Positions 16,140-26,901 of a DNA stretch of 35,912 bases are shown piece after piece (the stretch's first letter is position 1; each line of letters opens with the position of its first letter). The stretch comes from Flavobacteriaceae bacterium TMED48 (GTDB lineage Bacteria > Pseudomonadota > Gammaproteobacteria > Pseudomonadales > Porticoccaceae). The stretch spans positions 1 to 35,912 of the forward strand of contig CAJIZO010000205.1 in the NCBI GenBank assembly GCA_905181995.1, in the 5' to 3' direction. The notes beneath the pieces are model-generated. The model ran no database searches, was not told the origin of the DNA, and saw nothing but the letters and a program-made list of their open reading frames with translations. The position numbers were made by a program, and so were the translations under genes.

Positions 16140-16688
16140 GTGTCGCAAGAAACTGAAACTGGCAATGAAGAGCCAGAAAACAAGGGCCCCGAGGCTCCTT
16201 TGGAACCGGAGTTGGTGATTGACGAGGCAGAATCTGATAGCGAAAAACTGCAGCGAGAGTTGGCCGACGCCAACGAGCAGGTGTTGCGGGTTCAGGCTGA
16301 AATGCAAAATGTTCGTCGCCGCACCCAGCGGGACGTAGAAAATGCGCATAAATTTGCCCTCGACAAATTCGTCTCGGCGCTGCTTCCCGTGGTCGACAAC
16401 TTGGAGCGCGCGCTGAGTACCATCGATGGCGACGATGAGGGCCAAAAGCCGGTCGCCGAGGGTCTCCAATTGACCTTAAAAAGCTTTGTTGATGCGCTGA
16501 CTAATTTTAAAGTTGAACAGGGCGACCCTGCGGGACAACCGTTCGACGCCGATCTGCATCAGGCGGTGAGTATGCTGCCGAGTGCAGATATCGAGGCGAA
16601 CACCGTTATCGATGTATTTCAAAAGGGCTACACGCTCCATGGGCGGTTGGTGCGACCGGCGATGGTGACCGTTTCAAAAGCACCTTAA
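16140..16688 (+). CDS. grpE: nucleotide exchange factor GrpE
   Basis: Releases ADP from DnaK. I place the start at GTG 16140, five bases after GAGGAGG (16128-16134). The open frame runs further up to 16059, but that part lies in the sigma-32 promoter. The 182 residues start with an acidic unstructured tail (SQETETGNEEPENKGPEAPLEPE). A long coiled coil follows (about 30-80: SEKLQRELADANEQVLRVQAEMQNVRRR), then the C-terminal beta domain ending ADIEANTVIDVFQKGYTLHGRLVRPAMVTVSK, the family signature. About 100 bases separate it from dnaK. Confidence 0.95.
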   Translation: MSQETETGNEEPENKGPEAPLEPELVIDEAESDSEKLQRELADANEQVLRVQAEMQNVRRRTQRDVENAHKFALDKFVSALLPVVDNLERALSTIDGDDEGQKPVAEGLQLTLKSFVDALTNFKVEQGDPAGQPFDADLHQAVSMLPSADIEANTVIDVFQKGYTLHGRLVRPAMVTVSKAP

Positions 16689-16690
16689 AC

Positions 16691-16720
16691 CTTGAATTTA
16701 TAGAATTTGTACCCACATAT
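16691..16720 (+). promoter_or_regulatory. second sigma-32-type promoter, before dnaK
   Basis: CTTGAAT (16691-16697), a 14-base spacer and CCCACATAT (16712-16720), one substitution in the -35 and a near match in the -10. It begins two bases after the grpE stop, so dnaK-dnaJ can be induced independently. A direct repeat TTTTAGCGAACAG / TTTTAAGCGAACAG (about 16750-16777) follows, just before the ribosome-binding site. Confidence 0.7.
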
Positions 16721-16791
16721 ACTATCTGGAATGGACGACGAGACACTAATTTTTAGCGAACAGTTTTAAGCGAACAGAGGAGATTTAAGGC

Positions 16792-18714
16792 ATGGGAAAA
16801 ATTATCGGTATCGATCTAGGCACGACCAACTCTTGCGTTGCTGTGCTGGAGGGCGATAAGCCAAAAGTGATTGAAAACGCCGAGGGTGCGCGAACTACGC
16901 CATCGGTGGTTGCGTTTGCCGAGGACGGCGAGATACTGGTGGGCCAGTCCGCCAAACGTCAGGCGGTAACCAACCCAGTGAACACGGTCTACGCCGTCAA
17001 GCGACTGATTGGTCGTCGCTTTGAAGACGACGTGGTACAAAAAGACATCAAGATGGTGCCGTATAAAATTGTCAAAGCTGACAATGGCGACGCCTGGGTC
17101 GAGATCAAAGGCGACAGCAAAGCGGCGCCGCAGATCTCGGCTGAAGTACTCAAGAAAATGAAGAAAACCGCCGAAGATTATTTGGGTGAGTCGGTGAGCG
17201 AGGCGGTGATTACGGTACCGGCGTACTTTAATGATTCCCAGCGACAGGCCACCAAAGATGCCGGTCGGATTGCCGGTCTAGATGTCAAGCGCATCATTAA
17301 TGAGCCAACTGCTGCGGCACTGGCCTATGGTATTGACAAGGTGGCTGGGGATCGCGTGGTCGCAGTTTACGACCTTGGCGGTGGTACCTTTGATATATCG
17401 ATCATTGAAATTGCCGATGTCGATGGCGAAAAACAGTTTGAGGTGTTGGCTACCAATGGCGATACCTTCCTCGGCGGTGAAGACTTTGATATGCGCCTTA
17501 TCGAGTACTTGTCGGCTGAGTTTAAGCAGGATAGCAGCATTGACCTGCACGGTGATCCGCTGGCGATGCAGCGCTTAAAAGAGGCCGCAGAAAAAGCCAA
17601 AATCGAGCTTTCATCGAGCCAGCAAACCGAGGTTAATCTGCCCTACATTACGGCTGATGCGACTGGGCCCAAGCACTTGGTAGTAAAGCTGACGCGCAGC
17701 AAGCTCGAGGCCCTGGTCGAACAATTAGTAGATCGCTCTTTGGAGCCGCTCAAGATCGCTCTGACGGATGCTGGCAAATCTGCGTCTGAGATAGACGAAA
17801 TCATTCTTGTCGGCGGGCAGACCCGCATGCCGCTGGTTCAGGAAAAGGTCACCGCGTTTTTTGGTAAAGAACCGCGCAAGGACGTTAATCCCGACGAGGC
17901 GGTTGCCGTGGGTGCGGCGCTACAAGGTGCGGTTTTATCCGGCGATGTTACCGACGTATTGTTGCTGGATGTGACGCCTTTGAGCCTCGGTATCGAGACC
18001 ATGGGCAGCGTAGCCACGCCAGTGATTGAAAAGAACACCACCATCCCGACCAAAAAGTCGCAAATATTTTCGACTGCCGACGACAATCAGACCGCTGTGA
18101 CCATTCACGTGGTGCAGGGTGAGCGTAAACAGGCGGCGCAGAATAAGTCGCTCGGTCGCTTTGACCTGGCGGACATTCCGGCGGCACCGCGCGGGATGCC
18201 GCAGATCGAAGTGACCTTCGATATCGATGCCAACGGGATCTTGAATGTCGGCGCCAAAGACAAAGCCACCGGCAAAGAACAGTCGATCATTATCAAGGCG
18301 TCGTCGGGCTTGTCAGACGATGAGATCGAAGCGATGGTGCGCGATGCGGAAACCAATGCCGAGGAAGATAAGCGCTTTGAAGAGTTGGCGCAGGCGCGCA
18401 ACGCCGCCGACGGTCTTGCCCACGCGGCCGCCAAAACTCTCGAAGAGGCAGGTGATAAGGCCAGTGACGATGAGAAAACCGCTATCCAGAGCGCTATAAA
18501 AGCGGTTGAAGAAGCGGTTCAAGGCGACGATAAGGAAGTTATCGATAGTGCCGCTCAGGCGCTCTCTGAGGCATCTTCAGCGCTGGCGCAAAAGCTCTAT
18601 TCTGAGCAGCAGGGTCAGCAGGGTCAGTCGGATCAAGCGGCAGATGCAACCAGCGACGGTGCCGAGGATGTTATGGATGCCGAATTCGAAGAGGTCAAAG
18701 AAGACGGTAAATAA
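16792..18714 (+). CDS. dnaK: chaperone protein DnaK (Hsp70)
   Basis: ATP-driven folding chaperone. The 640 residues are standard. Landmarks: [14 protein letters not shown] (about 4-17) and [24 protein letters not shown] (about 139-162). [14 protein letters not shown] (about 192-205) and [13 protein letters not shown] (about 337-349) follow, then the substrate-binding domain from about 390. The Gln/Gly-rich, acidic C-terminal tail ends [12 protein letters not shown], the EEVKD-like end of bacterial DnaK. GAGGAG and AAGG lie before the ATG. It lies between grpE and dnaJ, each of which works with it. Confidence 0.98.
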   Translation: MGKIIGIDLGTTNSCVAVLEGDKPKVIENAEGARTTPSVVAFAEDGEILVGQSAKRQAVTNPVNTVYAVKRLIGRRFEDDVVQKDIKMVPYKIVKADNGDAWVEIKGDSKAAPQISAEVLKKMKKTAEDYLGESVSEAVITVPAYFNDSQRQATKDAGRIAGLDVKRIINEPTAAALAYGIDKVAGDRVVAVYDLGGGTFDISIIEIADVDGEKQFEVLATNGDTFLGGEDFDMRLIEYLSAEFKQDSSIDLHGDPLAMQRLKEAAEKAKIELSSSQQTEVNLPYITADATGPKHLVVKLTRSKLEALVEQLVDRSLEPLKIALTDAGKSASEIDEIILVGGQTRMPLVQEKVTAFFGKEPRKDVNPDEAVAVGAALQGAVLSGDVTDVLLLDVTPLSLGIETMGSVATPVIEKNTTIPTKKSQIFSTADDNQTAVTIHVVQGERKQAAQNKSLGRFDLADIPAAPRGMPQIEVTFDIDANGILNVGAKDKATGKEQSIIIKASSGLSDDEIEAMVRDAETNAEEDKRFEELAQARNAADGLAHAAAKTLEEAGDKASDDEKTAIQSAIKAVEEAVQGDDKEVIDSAAQALSEASSALAQKLYSEQQGQQGQSDQAADATSDGAEDVMDAEFEEVKEDGK

Positions 18715-18745
18715 TATCGGTGAGCTAACCGGTCGATAGGGAGCA

Positions 18746-18769
18746 AGGCGCGGACTTAGGTTCGCGCCT
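18746..18769 (+). other. hairpin in the dnaK-dnaJ gap
   Basis: AGGCGCG (18746-18752) pairs perfectly with CGCGCCT (18763-18769) around a ten-base loop. Only ATTTG follows, so it is more likely an mRNA-stability or partial-termination element than a full terminator. A TATAAT at 18804-18809 lacks a good -35. Confidence 0.4.
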
Positions 18770-18834
18770 ATTTGTTGGGGGTTTGGCGTCACAGAACCCC
18801 ATTTATAATGACGCTGATGAGCGGGAAAGAGTGT

Positions 18835-19956
18835 ATGGCAAAGCGCGATTATTACGATGTCTTGGGCGTTGACAGAGGTGCCTCTGCGAGCGAGATAAAA
18901 AAGGCATTCCGCCGTGTTGCGATGAAGCACCATCCCGACCGCAATCCAGACGATAAACAAGCCGAGGACAAGTTTAAAGAGGCGCAAGAGGCCTATGAGG
19001 TACTCAGCGACGATGATAAAAAAGCCAATTTCGATCGCTTTGGACACGCCTCGCCCAACCAGGGTGGCGGTGGCGCTGGCGGCGCTGGTTTTGGCGATAT
19101 ATTTGGCGACGTTTTTGGCGATATTTTCGGCGGTGCGGGCAGCTCTGGTGGGCGCAGTGGTCCGGCGCGGGGTTCCGATCTACGCTACGATTTGCAGCTC
19201 GAACTAGAGGATGCGGTAAAGGGTAAGACCGTCGAGATAGAGATTCCGACGTTGGACCCCTGTTCGACCTGCAATGGTTCAGGCGCGCGGGCCGGTTCAT
19301 CGCCTCGCACCTGTAATTCTTGCCAAGGCGTGGGCCAGGTGCGCATGCAGCAGGGTTTCTTTTCAGTGCAGCAGACCTGCCCCAAGTGCCGCGGTCGCGG
19401 CCAGATGATTACCGATCCCTGCGGTGGGTGTCACGGGCAGGGTGTGGTGGAAAAACGCAAAACACTGTCGGTCAAAATTCCTGCTGGGGTTGATACCGGT
19501 GATCGAATTCGCCTGGCAGGCAAAGGTGAAGCCGGGCCCCAGGGCGGGCCCAATGGTGATTTATACGTGCAGATGAACGTCGCCGAACACAGTCTGTTTG
19601 TGCGCGATGGCGCTAACCTGCACTGCGAAGTGCCGATCAGTTTTAGTCAGGCGGCACTCGGGGGCGAGTTGGAAGTTCCGACGCTGTCGGGTAAGGTGAA
19701 ACTCAAGGTGCCGCTGGAAACCCAGAGCGGCAAGCTGTTTCGACTGCGTGGTAAGGGCGTGACCCAGGTGCGCGGTGGCGGCCCTGGCGATTTATTGTGT
19801 CGAGTGGTGGTCGAGACGCCGATCAACTTATCCGCCAAGCAGGCCAAGTTGTTGAAGAGCTTTGATGCCAGCTTGTCCGGTAGCAGTAAACACTCGCCAC
19901 GCAGTTCCAGTTGGTTTAGTGGTGTGAAGAGCTTTTTTGATAACCTGACCGGCTAG
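18835..19956 (+). CDS. dnaJ: chaperone protein DnaJ (Hsp40)
   Basis: Delivers substrates to DnaK and triggers its ATPase. I place the start at ATG 18835 ([12 protein letters not shown]), with GGGAAAGAG upstream; the longer frame from 18772 adds residues foreign to the family. The 373 residues include the J domain with HPD (about 33-35), the Gly/Phe region (about 72-110: [17 protein letters not shown]), and four zinc motifs, [24 protein letters not shown] and CGGCHGQG (about 142-204). The C-terminal substrate-binding domains complete the protein. Confidence 0.97.
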   Translation: MAKRDYYDVLGVDRGASASEIKKAFRRVAMKHHPDRNPDDKQAEDKFKEAQEAYEVLSDDDKKANFDRFGHASPNQGGGGAGGAGFGDIFGDVFGDIFGGAGSSGGRSGPARGSDLRYDLQLELEDAVKGKTVEIEIPTLDPCSTCNGSGARAGSSPRTCNSCQGVGQVRMQQGFFSVQQTCPKCRGRGQMITDPCGGCHGQGVVEKRKTLSVKIPAGVDTGDRIRLAGKGEAGPQGGPNGDLYVQMNVAEHSLFVRDGANLHCEVPISFSQAALGGELEVPTLSGKVKLKVPLETQSGKLFRLRGKGVTQVRGGGPGDLLCRVVVETPINLSAKQAKLLKSFDASLSGSSKHSPRSSSWFSGVKSFFDNLTG

Positions 19957-20811
<855 letters not shown>

Positions 20812-20856
20812 CCGATGGCGCAGTCCCCGCGCGGTTGAATTAATCGCACAAGCTGT

Positions 20857-20885
20857 TGGACAAAAATCGGTAGTTTGCATAGAAT
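20857..20885 (+). promoter_or_regulatory. promoter of the carA leader
   Basis: TGGACA (20857-20862), 17-base spacer, TAGAAT (20880-20885). Both hexamers are one or two bases from consensus. The start is expected near 20892, about 195 bases before carA. Confidence 0.6.
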
Positions 20886-20940
20886 GGTGTCCCAACGCTG
20901 GCGCCTGCTGCCGGTTCGGTAGCGAGGGGTAAAGACGCAA

Positions 20941-21090
20941 GTGAATAGGCTTATAAACGAGATGAGACGGCTAGTTTCATCTCGTTTTTTTACACTGGGC
21001 GGTATGTTTTCAGCCGTTAAAGCGGGATTCAAACCGTTCAATCTTGCGCCACGGCCAGCGCGTCCATTCAATTGCCAGGAGGTTGTGTGA
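20941..21090 (+). CDS. candidate carAB leader peptide, 49 codons
   Basis: An open frame from GTG 20941 (GAGGGG eleven bases upstream; ATG 20962 is an alternative) to TGA 21088. It reads [20 protein letters not shown] at the start. Four of the first 15 residues are Arg (AGG, AGA, CGG, CGT), and two consecutive TTT Phe codons lie in the terminator's T run. Translation would pass through the whole terminator 20955-20991. The ORF ends overlapping the carA start as GTGA (21087-21090). The architecture resembles pyrL of E. coli pyrBI. It resembles no known protein, and a frame this long could arise by chance, hence the modest confidence. Confidence 0.4.
   Translation: MNRLINEMRRLVSSRFFTLGGMFSAVKAGFKPFNLAPRPARPFNCQEVV
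20955..20991 (+). terminator. rho-independent terminator (attenuator) upstream of carA
   Basis: AAACGAGATGA (20955-20965) pairs with TCATCTCGTTT (20977-20987) around an 11-base loop; T continues to 20991. It lies about 65 bases downstream of the predicted start and 95 bases before carA, so it must be read through for carAB expression from that promoter. Confidence 0.85.
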
Positions 21091-22223
21091 ATTCCCAGAC
21101 CCGTAAGGGGGCGATTCTCGCCCTGGCCGATGGAACGATTTTTTCGGGCACAGCGATTGGCGCAGAGGGTTGTAGCGTGGGTGAGGTGGTATTCAACACC
21201 GCGCTTACCGGTTATCAAGAGATCCTGACCGACCCCTCTTACGCGCGGCAGATTGTCACGCTCACCTACCCACATATTGGTAATGTGGGGGTCAACCCCG
21301 ACGATCGAGAGTCCGATAATATTTGGGCCGCCGGCCTAGTGATTCGCGACCTACCGCTGTTGGCGTCAAACTTTCGCAGTCAACAGACCCTAGATGATTA
21401 CTTGCGCGACCATAATATCCTCGGCATTGCCGACATAGATACCCGCGCTTTAACGCGACGGTTGCGGCAGTCGGGTGCTCAGAGCGGATGTATCATGGCC
21501 GGTGATGTGGATCCCCAGCTTGCGCTTGAAAAGGCGCGAGCGTTTCCTGGCCTACAGGGGTTGGACTTGGCGAAAGAAGTTTCGATCGCCCAAGCGACAA
21601 CATGGGATAGCGGTAGTTGGAGCCTTGAGGGTGGCTATTGCCAGGGCCAAGCACTACGGCACAAGGTGGTGGCTTACGATTTTGGCGCCAAGCATAATAT
21701 CTTGCGAATGTTGGTCGACAGGTCTTGCGAGTTGCGGGTGGTGCCAGCACAAACGCCAGCCGCTGAGGTGTTGGCGATGCAGCCCGACGGCGTTTTTCTG
21801 TCGAATGGCCCCGGCGATCCCGAACCGTGCGATTATGCCATCGATGCCATCCGCGAGATTTTAACCGCCGGTATTCCGATTTTTGGGATCTGTCTTGGAC
21901 ATCAATTGCTGGCCCTGGCGTCGGGTGCGAAAACCATAAAAATGAAATTTGGTCATCACGGGGCCAATCATCCGGTCGAAGATATCGCCGCTCAGCGGGT
22001 AATGATAACTAGTCAGAATCATGGCTTTGCGGTTGATGAAGAGAGTTTGCCGGCCAATCTCGCGGTGACCCATAGGTCGCTGTTTGACGGCTCATTACAG
22101 GGTATAGAGCGTACCGATAAGCCAGCGTTTGGTTTTCAGGGGCACCCCGAGGCGAGCCCAGGCCCGCACGATGCGGCGGCACTTTTCGATCGCTTTATCG
22201 CGATGATGGCGGCACGTGGGTAG
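21087..22223 (+). CDS. carA: carbamoyl-phosphate synthase small subunit (glutaminase)
   Basis: Hydrolyses glutamine and channels ammonia to CarB, for carbamoyl phosphate used in arginine and pyrimidine synthesis. Start GTG 21087 has AGGAGG (21077-21082) four bases before it; the TTG at 21072 lies upstream of that site. The 378 residues comprise the N-terminal small-subunit domain (1-150, with [17 protein letters not shown]). The class I glutaminase domain follows, with nucleophile Cys269 in GICLGHQ (same number as E. coli), GHHGANHPV, and [13 protein letters not shown] holding the His and Glu of the triad. carB follows after 70 bases. Confidence 0.97.
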   Translation: MNSQTRKGAILALADGTIFSGTAIGAEGCSVGEVVFNTALTGYQEILTDPSYARQIVTLTYPHIGNVGVNPDDRESDNIWAAGLVIRDLPLLASNFRSQQTLDDYLRDHNILGIADIDTRALTRRLRQSGAQSGCIMAGDVDPQLALEKARAFPGLQGLDLAKEVSIAQATTWDSGSWSLEGGYCQGQALRHKVVAYDFGAKHNILRMLVDRSCELRVVPAQTPAAEVLAMQPDGVFLSNGPGDPEPCDYAIDAIREILTAGIPIFGICLGHQLLALASGAKTIKMKFGHHGANHPVEDIAAQRVMITSQNHGFAVDEESLPANLAVTHRSLFDGSLQGIERTDKPAFGFQGHPEASPGPHDAAALFDRFIAMMAARG

Positions 22224-22293
22224 TGATAATCCCGTTGCCGTTACCGGTATAAAATCCAAGCAGTCACCTTAGACAGCGTTTTGCGGAGCAAGC

Positions 22294-25200
22294 ATGCCAA
22301 AAAGAACGGACATTAAGAGTATTTTAATCATCGGCGCTGGGCCGATCATTATTGGTCAGGCGTGCGAGTTTGACTACTCTGGTGCCCAGGCCTGTAAGGC
22401 GCTTCGCGAAGAGGGATTCAAAGTGGTGCTGGTGAACTCTAATCCAGCGACCATTATGACCGACCCGGCGATGGCCGATGCGACCTATATCGAGCCGGTT
22501 GAGTGGCGTACGGTCGCCAATATTATCGCTCAGGAAAGGCCCGATGCGCTGTTGCCGACCATGGGCGGGCAGACGGCGTTGAACTGCGCCCTCGATCTTG
22601 CCAAACATGGCGTACTGGAAAAATACGGCGTCGAGATGATCGGTGCCAATGCCGACGCGATCGACAAAGCCGAAGACCGCGAACGGTTCGATAAAGCGAT
22701 GCGAGCCATCGGTTTAAAAACGCCCAATTCGGGCATTGCCCACAGCCTTGAAGAGGCCGAACAAATCGCTGATCGATTCGGTTTTCCGTGCATCATTCGA
22801 CCGTCTTTCACGATGGGCGGTTCGGGGGGAGGCATCGCTTACAACCGCGAAGAATTTGAGCAAATTTGTCGGCGCGGATTGGATTTGTCACCGACCAATG
22901 AACTGTTGATCGACGAATCCCTGATCGGCTGGAAAGAATTTGAAATGGAGGTGGTGCGCGACCGTCGCGACAACTGCATCATCGTCTGTTCGATTGAAAA
23001 TTTTGATCCCATGGGAATTCACACCGGTGACTCGATCACCGTGGCCCCAGCGCAAACCTTGACCGATAAAGAGTATCAGTTGATGCGCAACGCCTCGATA
23101 AAGGTACTGCGCGAAATTGGCGTAGAAACCGGGGGCTCTAATGTTCAGTTCGCGGTGAACCCTGCGGATGGTGAGCTGGTGGTGATTGAAATGAATCCGC
23201 GGGTATCGCGGTCATCGGCATTGGCTTCCAAGGCGACCGGGTTTCCAATTGCTAAAATAGCTGCGAAACTTGCAATTGGTTACACCCTCGATGAACTGCA
23301 AAACGAAATTACTGGTGGTGCGACCCCCGCCTCGTTTGAGCCGAGTATCGATTACGTGGTTACCAAGGTGCCGAGATTTGCCTTTGAGAAGTTTGATCAG
23401 GCGAGTCCAGTGCTAACCACACAGATGAAATCTGTCGGCGAGGTTATGGCGATCGGCCGAACGTTCCAGGAGTCTATGCAAAAAGCACTGCGCGGTCTCG
23501 AGGTGGATGTGGCTGGGTTCGACCCAATTTTGATCGACGACGACAGCGCCAGTAGCCTGTTGCGCAATCAACTTGCCGAGGCGACGCCGGAGCGTATTTG
23601 GTATCTAGGCGACGCGTTTCGTCGCGGCATGAGCTGCCAGCAAGTGCATGAAATCACCCGTATCGATGCTTGGTTTTTGGTGCAGATTGAAGACTTAATC
23701 GCCGAAGAACAGCGCTTAGATGATCTTAAAAACCTCGATCGCGAGACGCTTTATCGGCTCAAGCGCAAAGGTTTTTCCGACCGCAGACTCGCCGACATCA
23801 TGGGATGTGCCGAGGCTGATGTTCGCCAGCGACGTTATGACTTCGATCTTCATCCGGTCTACAAACGGGTGGATACCTGCGCCGCAGAATTTGCCACCGA
23901 TACCGCTTATATGTACTCGACCTACGAGCAAGAGTGCGAGGCGCGACCCAGCGACAAGAAAAAGATCATCGTTTTGGGTGGTGGCCCGAATCGCATTGGT
24001 CAGGGTATCGAGTTTGATTATTGCTGCGTGCATGCGGCCCTGGCACTGCGCGACGATGATTATCAGACGATCATGGTCAACTGTAATCCCGAGACCGTAT
24101 CGACCGATTACGACACCTCAGATCGGCTGTATTTTGAGCCAGTGACCCTAGAGGATGTGCTGGAGATTGTTCGTATTGAAAATCCGGATGGCGTCATCGT
24201 TCAGTTTGGTGGTCAGACTCCGCTCAAATTGGCGCGTGCACTCGAGGCTCAGGGAGTGTCCATTATCGGCACCACACCGGATGCAATTGATTGTGCGGAA
24301 GATCGTGAACGCTTTGCGCAGATGATCGAAAAGCTGGGTTTGTTGCAACCGCGCAACGCCACCGCTAGGAGTGTTGATGAGGCGGTCGGGCTGGCCGAAA
24401 ACATTGGCTACCCGCTGGTGGTCAGACCGTCCTACGTGCTCGGCGGGCGGGCCATGGAAATTGTCTATAAAGAAGACGAACTGCGCCATTATATGCGCAG
24501 CGCGGTGACGGTTTCCGAAGATTCTCCGGTGTTGCTGGATTTTTTCTTGCCCAACGCGATCGAGGTGGATGTCGATGCGGTGAGCGATGGCGAGGATGTG
24601 GTGATCGGCGCGATTATGGAGCACATTGAGCAGGCCGGAATTCACTCTGGCGATTCGGCCTGTTCTCTGCCGCCCTACAGCCTGAGTTGCGAAGTTCAGG
24701 ATGAAATGCGCGATATTTGCAAAAAAATGGCCCGTGAGCTCGGCGTCGTTGGCTTGATGAACGTGCAATTGGCGCTTCAGGATGGCGCTATTTACGTGAT
24801 CGAAGTCAATCCGCGCGCGGCGCGCACGGTGCCTTTTGTGTCTAAGTGCATCGGTGTGTCATTGGCCAAGATTGCCGCTCGTTGCATGGTGGGGCAGTCG
24901 TTGCAGTCGCAGGGTTTTACCGCTGAAATCGTGCCGCCCTATTTCAGCGTTAAGGAAGCGGTGTTTCCATTCAATAAATTCCCTGGTATCGATCCAATTC
25001 TCGGCCCAGAGATGAAATCTACCGGCGAAGTGATGGGCCTCGGCGCGACATTTGCCGAGGCGTATGGCAAGGCCGAATTGGGTTCTGGTGATGAAATACC
25101 CCAGTCGGGCACTGCATTTATTAGCGTCAGGCAGCGAGATAAAGACCAGTTGCCAGAGATTGCTGGTGCTCTTCAAGGGCTCGGCTTTCAACTGGTTGCT

Positions 25201-25521
25201 ACCGCTGGAACCGCTGCTGTGATCGAGGCGGCGGGTATTCCTGTGACGCAGGTCAACAAAGTGCAAGAGGGACGTCCGCACATCGTCGATATGATCAAGA
25301 GCGACCGTATTGATCTGATCATCAATACCACCGAGGGGCGTCAAGCGATTGCGGATTCCTCTACGATTCGCTCCAACGCAGAACAGCACAGAGTCTATTA
25401 CACGACCACTATGGCTGGCGGCAGAGCCGTCTGTGAAGCGCTTAAATTCGCTGGCGACGTCACTGTACGCAGCTTACAAAAATTGCACGGGGAGATTGAT
25501 GTATGCAAAAAAATCCTATGA
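22294..25521 (+). CDS. carB: carbamoyl-phosphate synthase large subunit
   Basis: Uses two ATP, bicarbonate and ammonia to make carbamoyl phosphate. The 1075 residues are full length and show the internal duplication. The first ATP-grasp half (about 1-400) opens with [22 protein letters not shown] and includes [11 protein letters not shown]; the second (about 555-935) opens with [24 protein letters not shown] and includes [12 protein letters not shown]. The C-terminal allosteric domain (about 940-1075), which in E. coli binds UMP/IMP and ornithine, is present ([22 protein letters not shown]). CGGAGC precedes the ATG. The 3' end overlaps greA by 19 bases. Confidence 0.98.
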   Translation: MPKRTDIKSILIIGAGPIIIGQACEFDYSGAQACKALREEGFKVVLVNSNPATIMTDPAMADATYIEPVEWRTVANIIAQERPDALLPTMGGQTALNCALDLAKHGVLEKYGVEMIGANADAIDKAEDRERFDKAMRAIGLKTPNSGIAHSLEEAEQIADRFGFPCIIRPSFTMGGSGGGIAYNREEFEQICRRGLDLSPTNELLIDESLIGWKEFEMEVVRDRRDNCIIVCSIENFDPMGIHTGDSITVAPAQTLTDKEYQLMRNASIKVLREIGVETGGSNVQFAVNPADGELVVIEMNPRVSRSSALASKATGFPIAKIAAKLAIGYTLDELQNEITGGATPASFEPSIDYVVTKVPRFAFEKFDQASPVLTTQMKSVGEVMAIGRTFQESMQKALRGLEVDVAGFDPILIDDDSASSLLRNQLAEATPERIWYLGDAFRRGMSCQQVHEITRIDAWFLVQIEDLIAEEQRLDDLKNLDRETLYRLKRKGFSDRRLADIMGCAEADVRQRRYDFDLHPVYKRVDTCAAEFATDTAYMYSTYEQECEARPSDKKKIIVLGGGPNRIGQGIEFDYCCVHAALALRDDDYQTIMVNCNPETVSTDYDTSDRLYFEPVTLEDVLEIVRIENPDGVIVQFGGQTPLKLARALEAQGVSIIGTTPDAIDCAEDRERFAQMIEKLGLLQPRNATARSVDEAVGLAENIGYPLVVRPSYVLGGRAMEIVYKEDELRHYMRSAVTVSEDSPVLLDFFLPNAIEVDVDAVSDGEDVVIGAIMEHIEQAGIHSGDSACSLPPYSLSCEVQDEMRDICKKMARELGVVGLMNVQLALQDGAIYVIEVNPRAARTVPFVSKCIGVSLAKIAARCMVGQSLQSQGFTAEIVPPYFSVKEAVFPFNKFPGIDPILGPEMKSTGEVMGLGATFAEAYGKAELGSGDEIPQSGTAFISVRQRDKDQLPEIAGALQGLGFQLVATAGTAAVIEAAGIPVTQVNKVQEGRPHIVDMIKSDRIDLIINTTEGRQAIADSSTIRSNAEQHRVYYTTTMAGGRAVCEALKFAGDVTVRSLQKLHGEIDVCKKIL

Positions 25522-25985
25522 CCGTCGAGGGTGAACGGGCGCTACGAGACGAGCTGGAAGTACTTAAAAAGGTCAAGCGACCGGCGATTATTCAGTCCAT
25601 AGCCACCGCCCGTGAGCACGGCGATCTCAAGGAAAATGCCGAGTACCATGCGGCGCGCGAGCAACAGAGTTTTGCCGAGGGCCGGATTCAAGATATCGAG
25701 GGCAAGCTGTCCCACGCCCAGGTCATCGATATCGCCAAGATCGCGCCCGGTGAGCGCGTGGTTTTTGGGGTCACCGTGGCGATTATTAACGTCGATACCG
25801 ACGAGGCCTTTAGCTACCAGATTGTTGGCGACGACGAGGCCGATGTCAAGTTGGGCAAGATCTCTTATCAATCGCCGATTGCCAGGGCCCTCATCGGCAA
25901 AGAAATTGGTGATTCAGTGGTCGTACAAACCCCCGGTGGCGAGATTGAATACGAGATTGACGCGGTGCGCTACGGCGACGCTTAG
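25503..25985 (+). CDS. greA: transcription elongation factor GreA
   Basis: Rescues backtracked RNA polymerase by stimulating transcript cleavage. The 160 residues start [19 protein letters not shown], like E. coli MQAIPM. An antiparallel coiled coil follows (about 6-75), with the tip residues [19 protein letters not shown] (about 38-56) that carry the two acidic catalytic residues. The C-terminal globular domain contains VVFGVTV and [21 protein letters not shown] precedes ATG 25503 inside carB, so the gene overlaps carB and is probably translated from the same mRNA. Its TAG overlaps the argF stop on the other strand. Confidence 0.97.
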   Translation: MQKNPMTVEGERALRDELEVLKKVKRPAIIQSIATAREHGDLKENAEYHAAREQQSFAEGRIQDIEGKLSHAQVIDIAKIAPGERVVFGVTVAIINVDTDEAFSYQIVGDDEADVKLGKISYQSPIARALIGKEIGDSVVVQTPGGEIEYEIDAVRYGDA

Positions 25986-26893
25986 GCCTTGTTGAGTAGC
26001 AGCAACATTAGCGCCTTTTGCGCGTGCAGGCGATTTTCTGCCTCGTCCCAAACCACCGATATCTGGCTGTCCTCGAGTAATTCGGCGGAGACCTCTTCGC
26101 CTCTATGCGCCGGTAGGCAGTGCATAAAAAGCGCATTGTTGGCGGCATGCGACATCAGCGTATGATCGACCTGAAAGCCGTTGAATTTTTCTAGACGCAG
26201 CTGTTGTTCGGCCTCCTGCCCCATCGATGCAAAGACATCGGTAGTGACGAGATCGACGCCATCGACTGCAGACGCCGGTTGGCGATGCAGCGTAATCCTC
26301 GCGCCGGCGCGCTCGAGTAGCTCTGGACTTGGCTCATAGCCCTCTGGGCAGGCGATATTGAGATTGAAATCGAGCAGCATGGCCGCGTTGATCCACGACT
26401 GGCACATATTGTTGCCATCGCCAATCCAGGCGACGGTTTTGCCGGTGATTGACCCGCGGTGTTCGCTAAAGGTTTGCAGATCTGCCAGCAATTGGCAGGG
26501 ATGATAGTCGTCGCTTAAGGCATTGATAACCGGCACCGAAGAATGTTTCGCGAAGAGCTCAATATCGGCCTGGCGAAAGGTCCGAATCATGACAATATCG
26601 ACCATGCTCGAGATCACTCTGGCCGAGTCTTGTATCGGTTCACCACGGCCTAATTGGGTATCGTTGGGCGATAGGAACAGCGCCGAGCCGCCGAGTTGGG
26701 CCATGCCCGCTTCAAAGGAAACGCGAGTTCGGGTGGAGGACTTTTCAAAAATCATCGCCAGCACCGCACCGGTCAGAGAGGTATTTTGATGTCCTTGACG
26801 GTGCGCGCGCTTAAGCTCGCTGGCAGATTGCAGTAGTGCGTTGAGTTCGCCGCGCGTGAGATCTGCAAGGCTGAGAAAATGTCGAGGTTGCAT
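25982..26893 (-). CDS. argF: ornithine carbamoyltransferase
   Basis: Joins carbamoyl phosphate and ornithine to citrulline, using the product of carAB next door. The 303 residues carry the carbamoyl-phosphate loop SSTRTR (52-57), [11 protein letters not shown] (131-141), the ornithine-binding region DVFASMGQ, and [11 protein letters not shown] (258-268). It lies eight bases after argD on the minus strand, so the two form an operon. The stop codon overlaps the greA stop by three bases in opposite orientation, leaving no room for a terminator between the two convergent genes. Confidence 0.97.
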   Translation of the reverse strand: MQPRHFLSLADLTRGELNALLQSASELKRAHRQGHQNTSLTGAVLAMIFEKSSTRTRVSFEAGMAQLGGSALFLSPNDTQLGRGEPIQDSARVISSMVDIVMIRTFRQADIELFAKHSSVPVINALSDDYHPCQLLADLQTFSEHRGSITGKTVAWIGDGNNMCQSWINAAMLLDFNLNIACPEGYEPSPELLERAGARITLHRQPASAVDGVDLVTTDVFASMGQEAEQQLRLEKFNGFQVDHTLMSHAANNALFMHCLPAHRGEEVSAELLEDSQISVVWDEAENRLHAQKALMLLLLNKA

Positions 26894-26901
26894 GATGACT
26901 A

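Noticed and set aside
18804-18809. Separate dnaJ promoter
   Set aside because: TATAAT present but no acceptable -35, and CCCCAT beside it lacks a CTTGAAA partner.
20892-20991. Riboswitch (for example c-di-GMP class I) in the carA leader
   Set aside because: Fragments such as GACGCAA and GGTAGCG appear, but order and pairing do not fit the class; the leader-ORF reading explains more.
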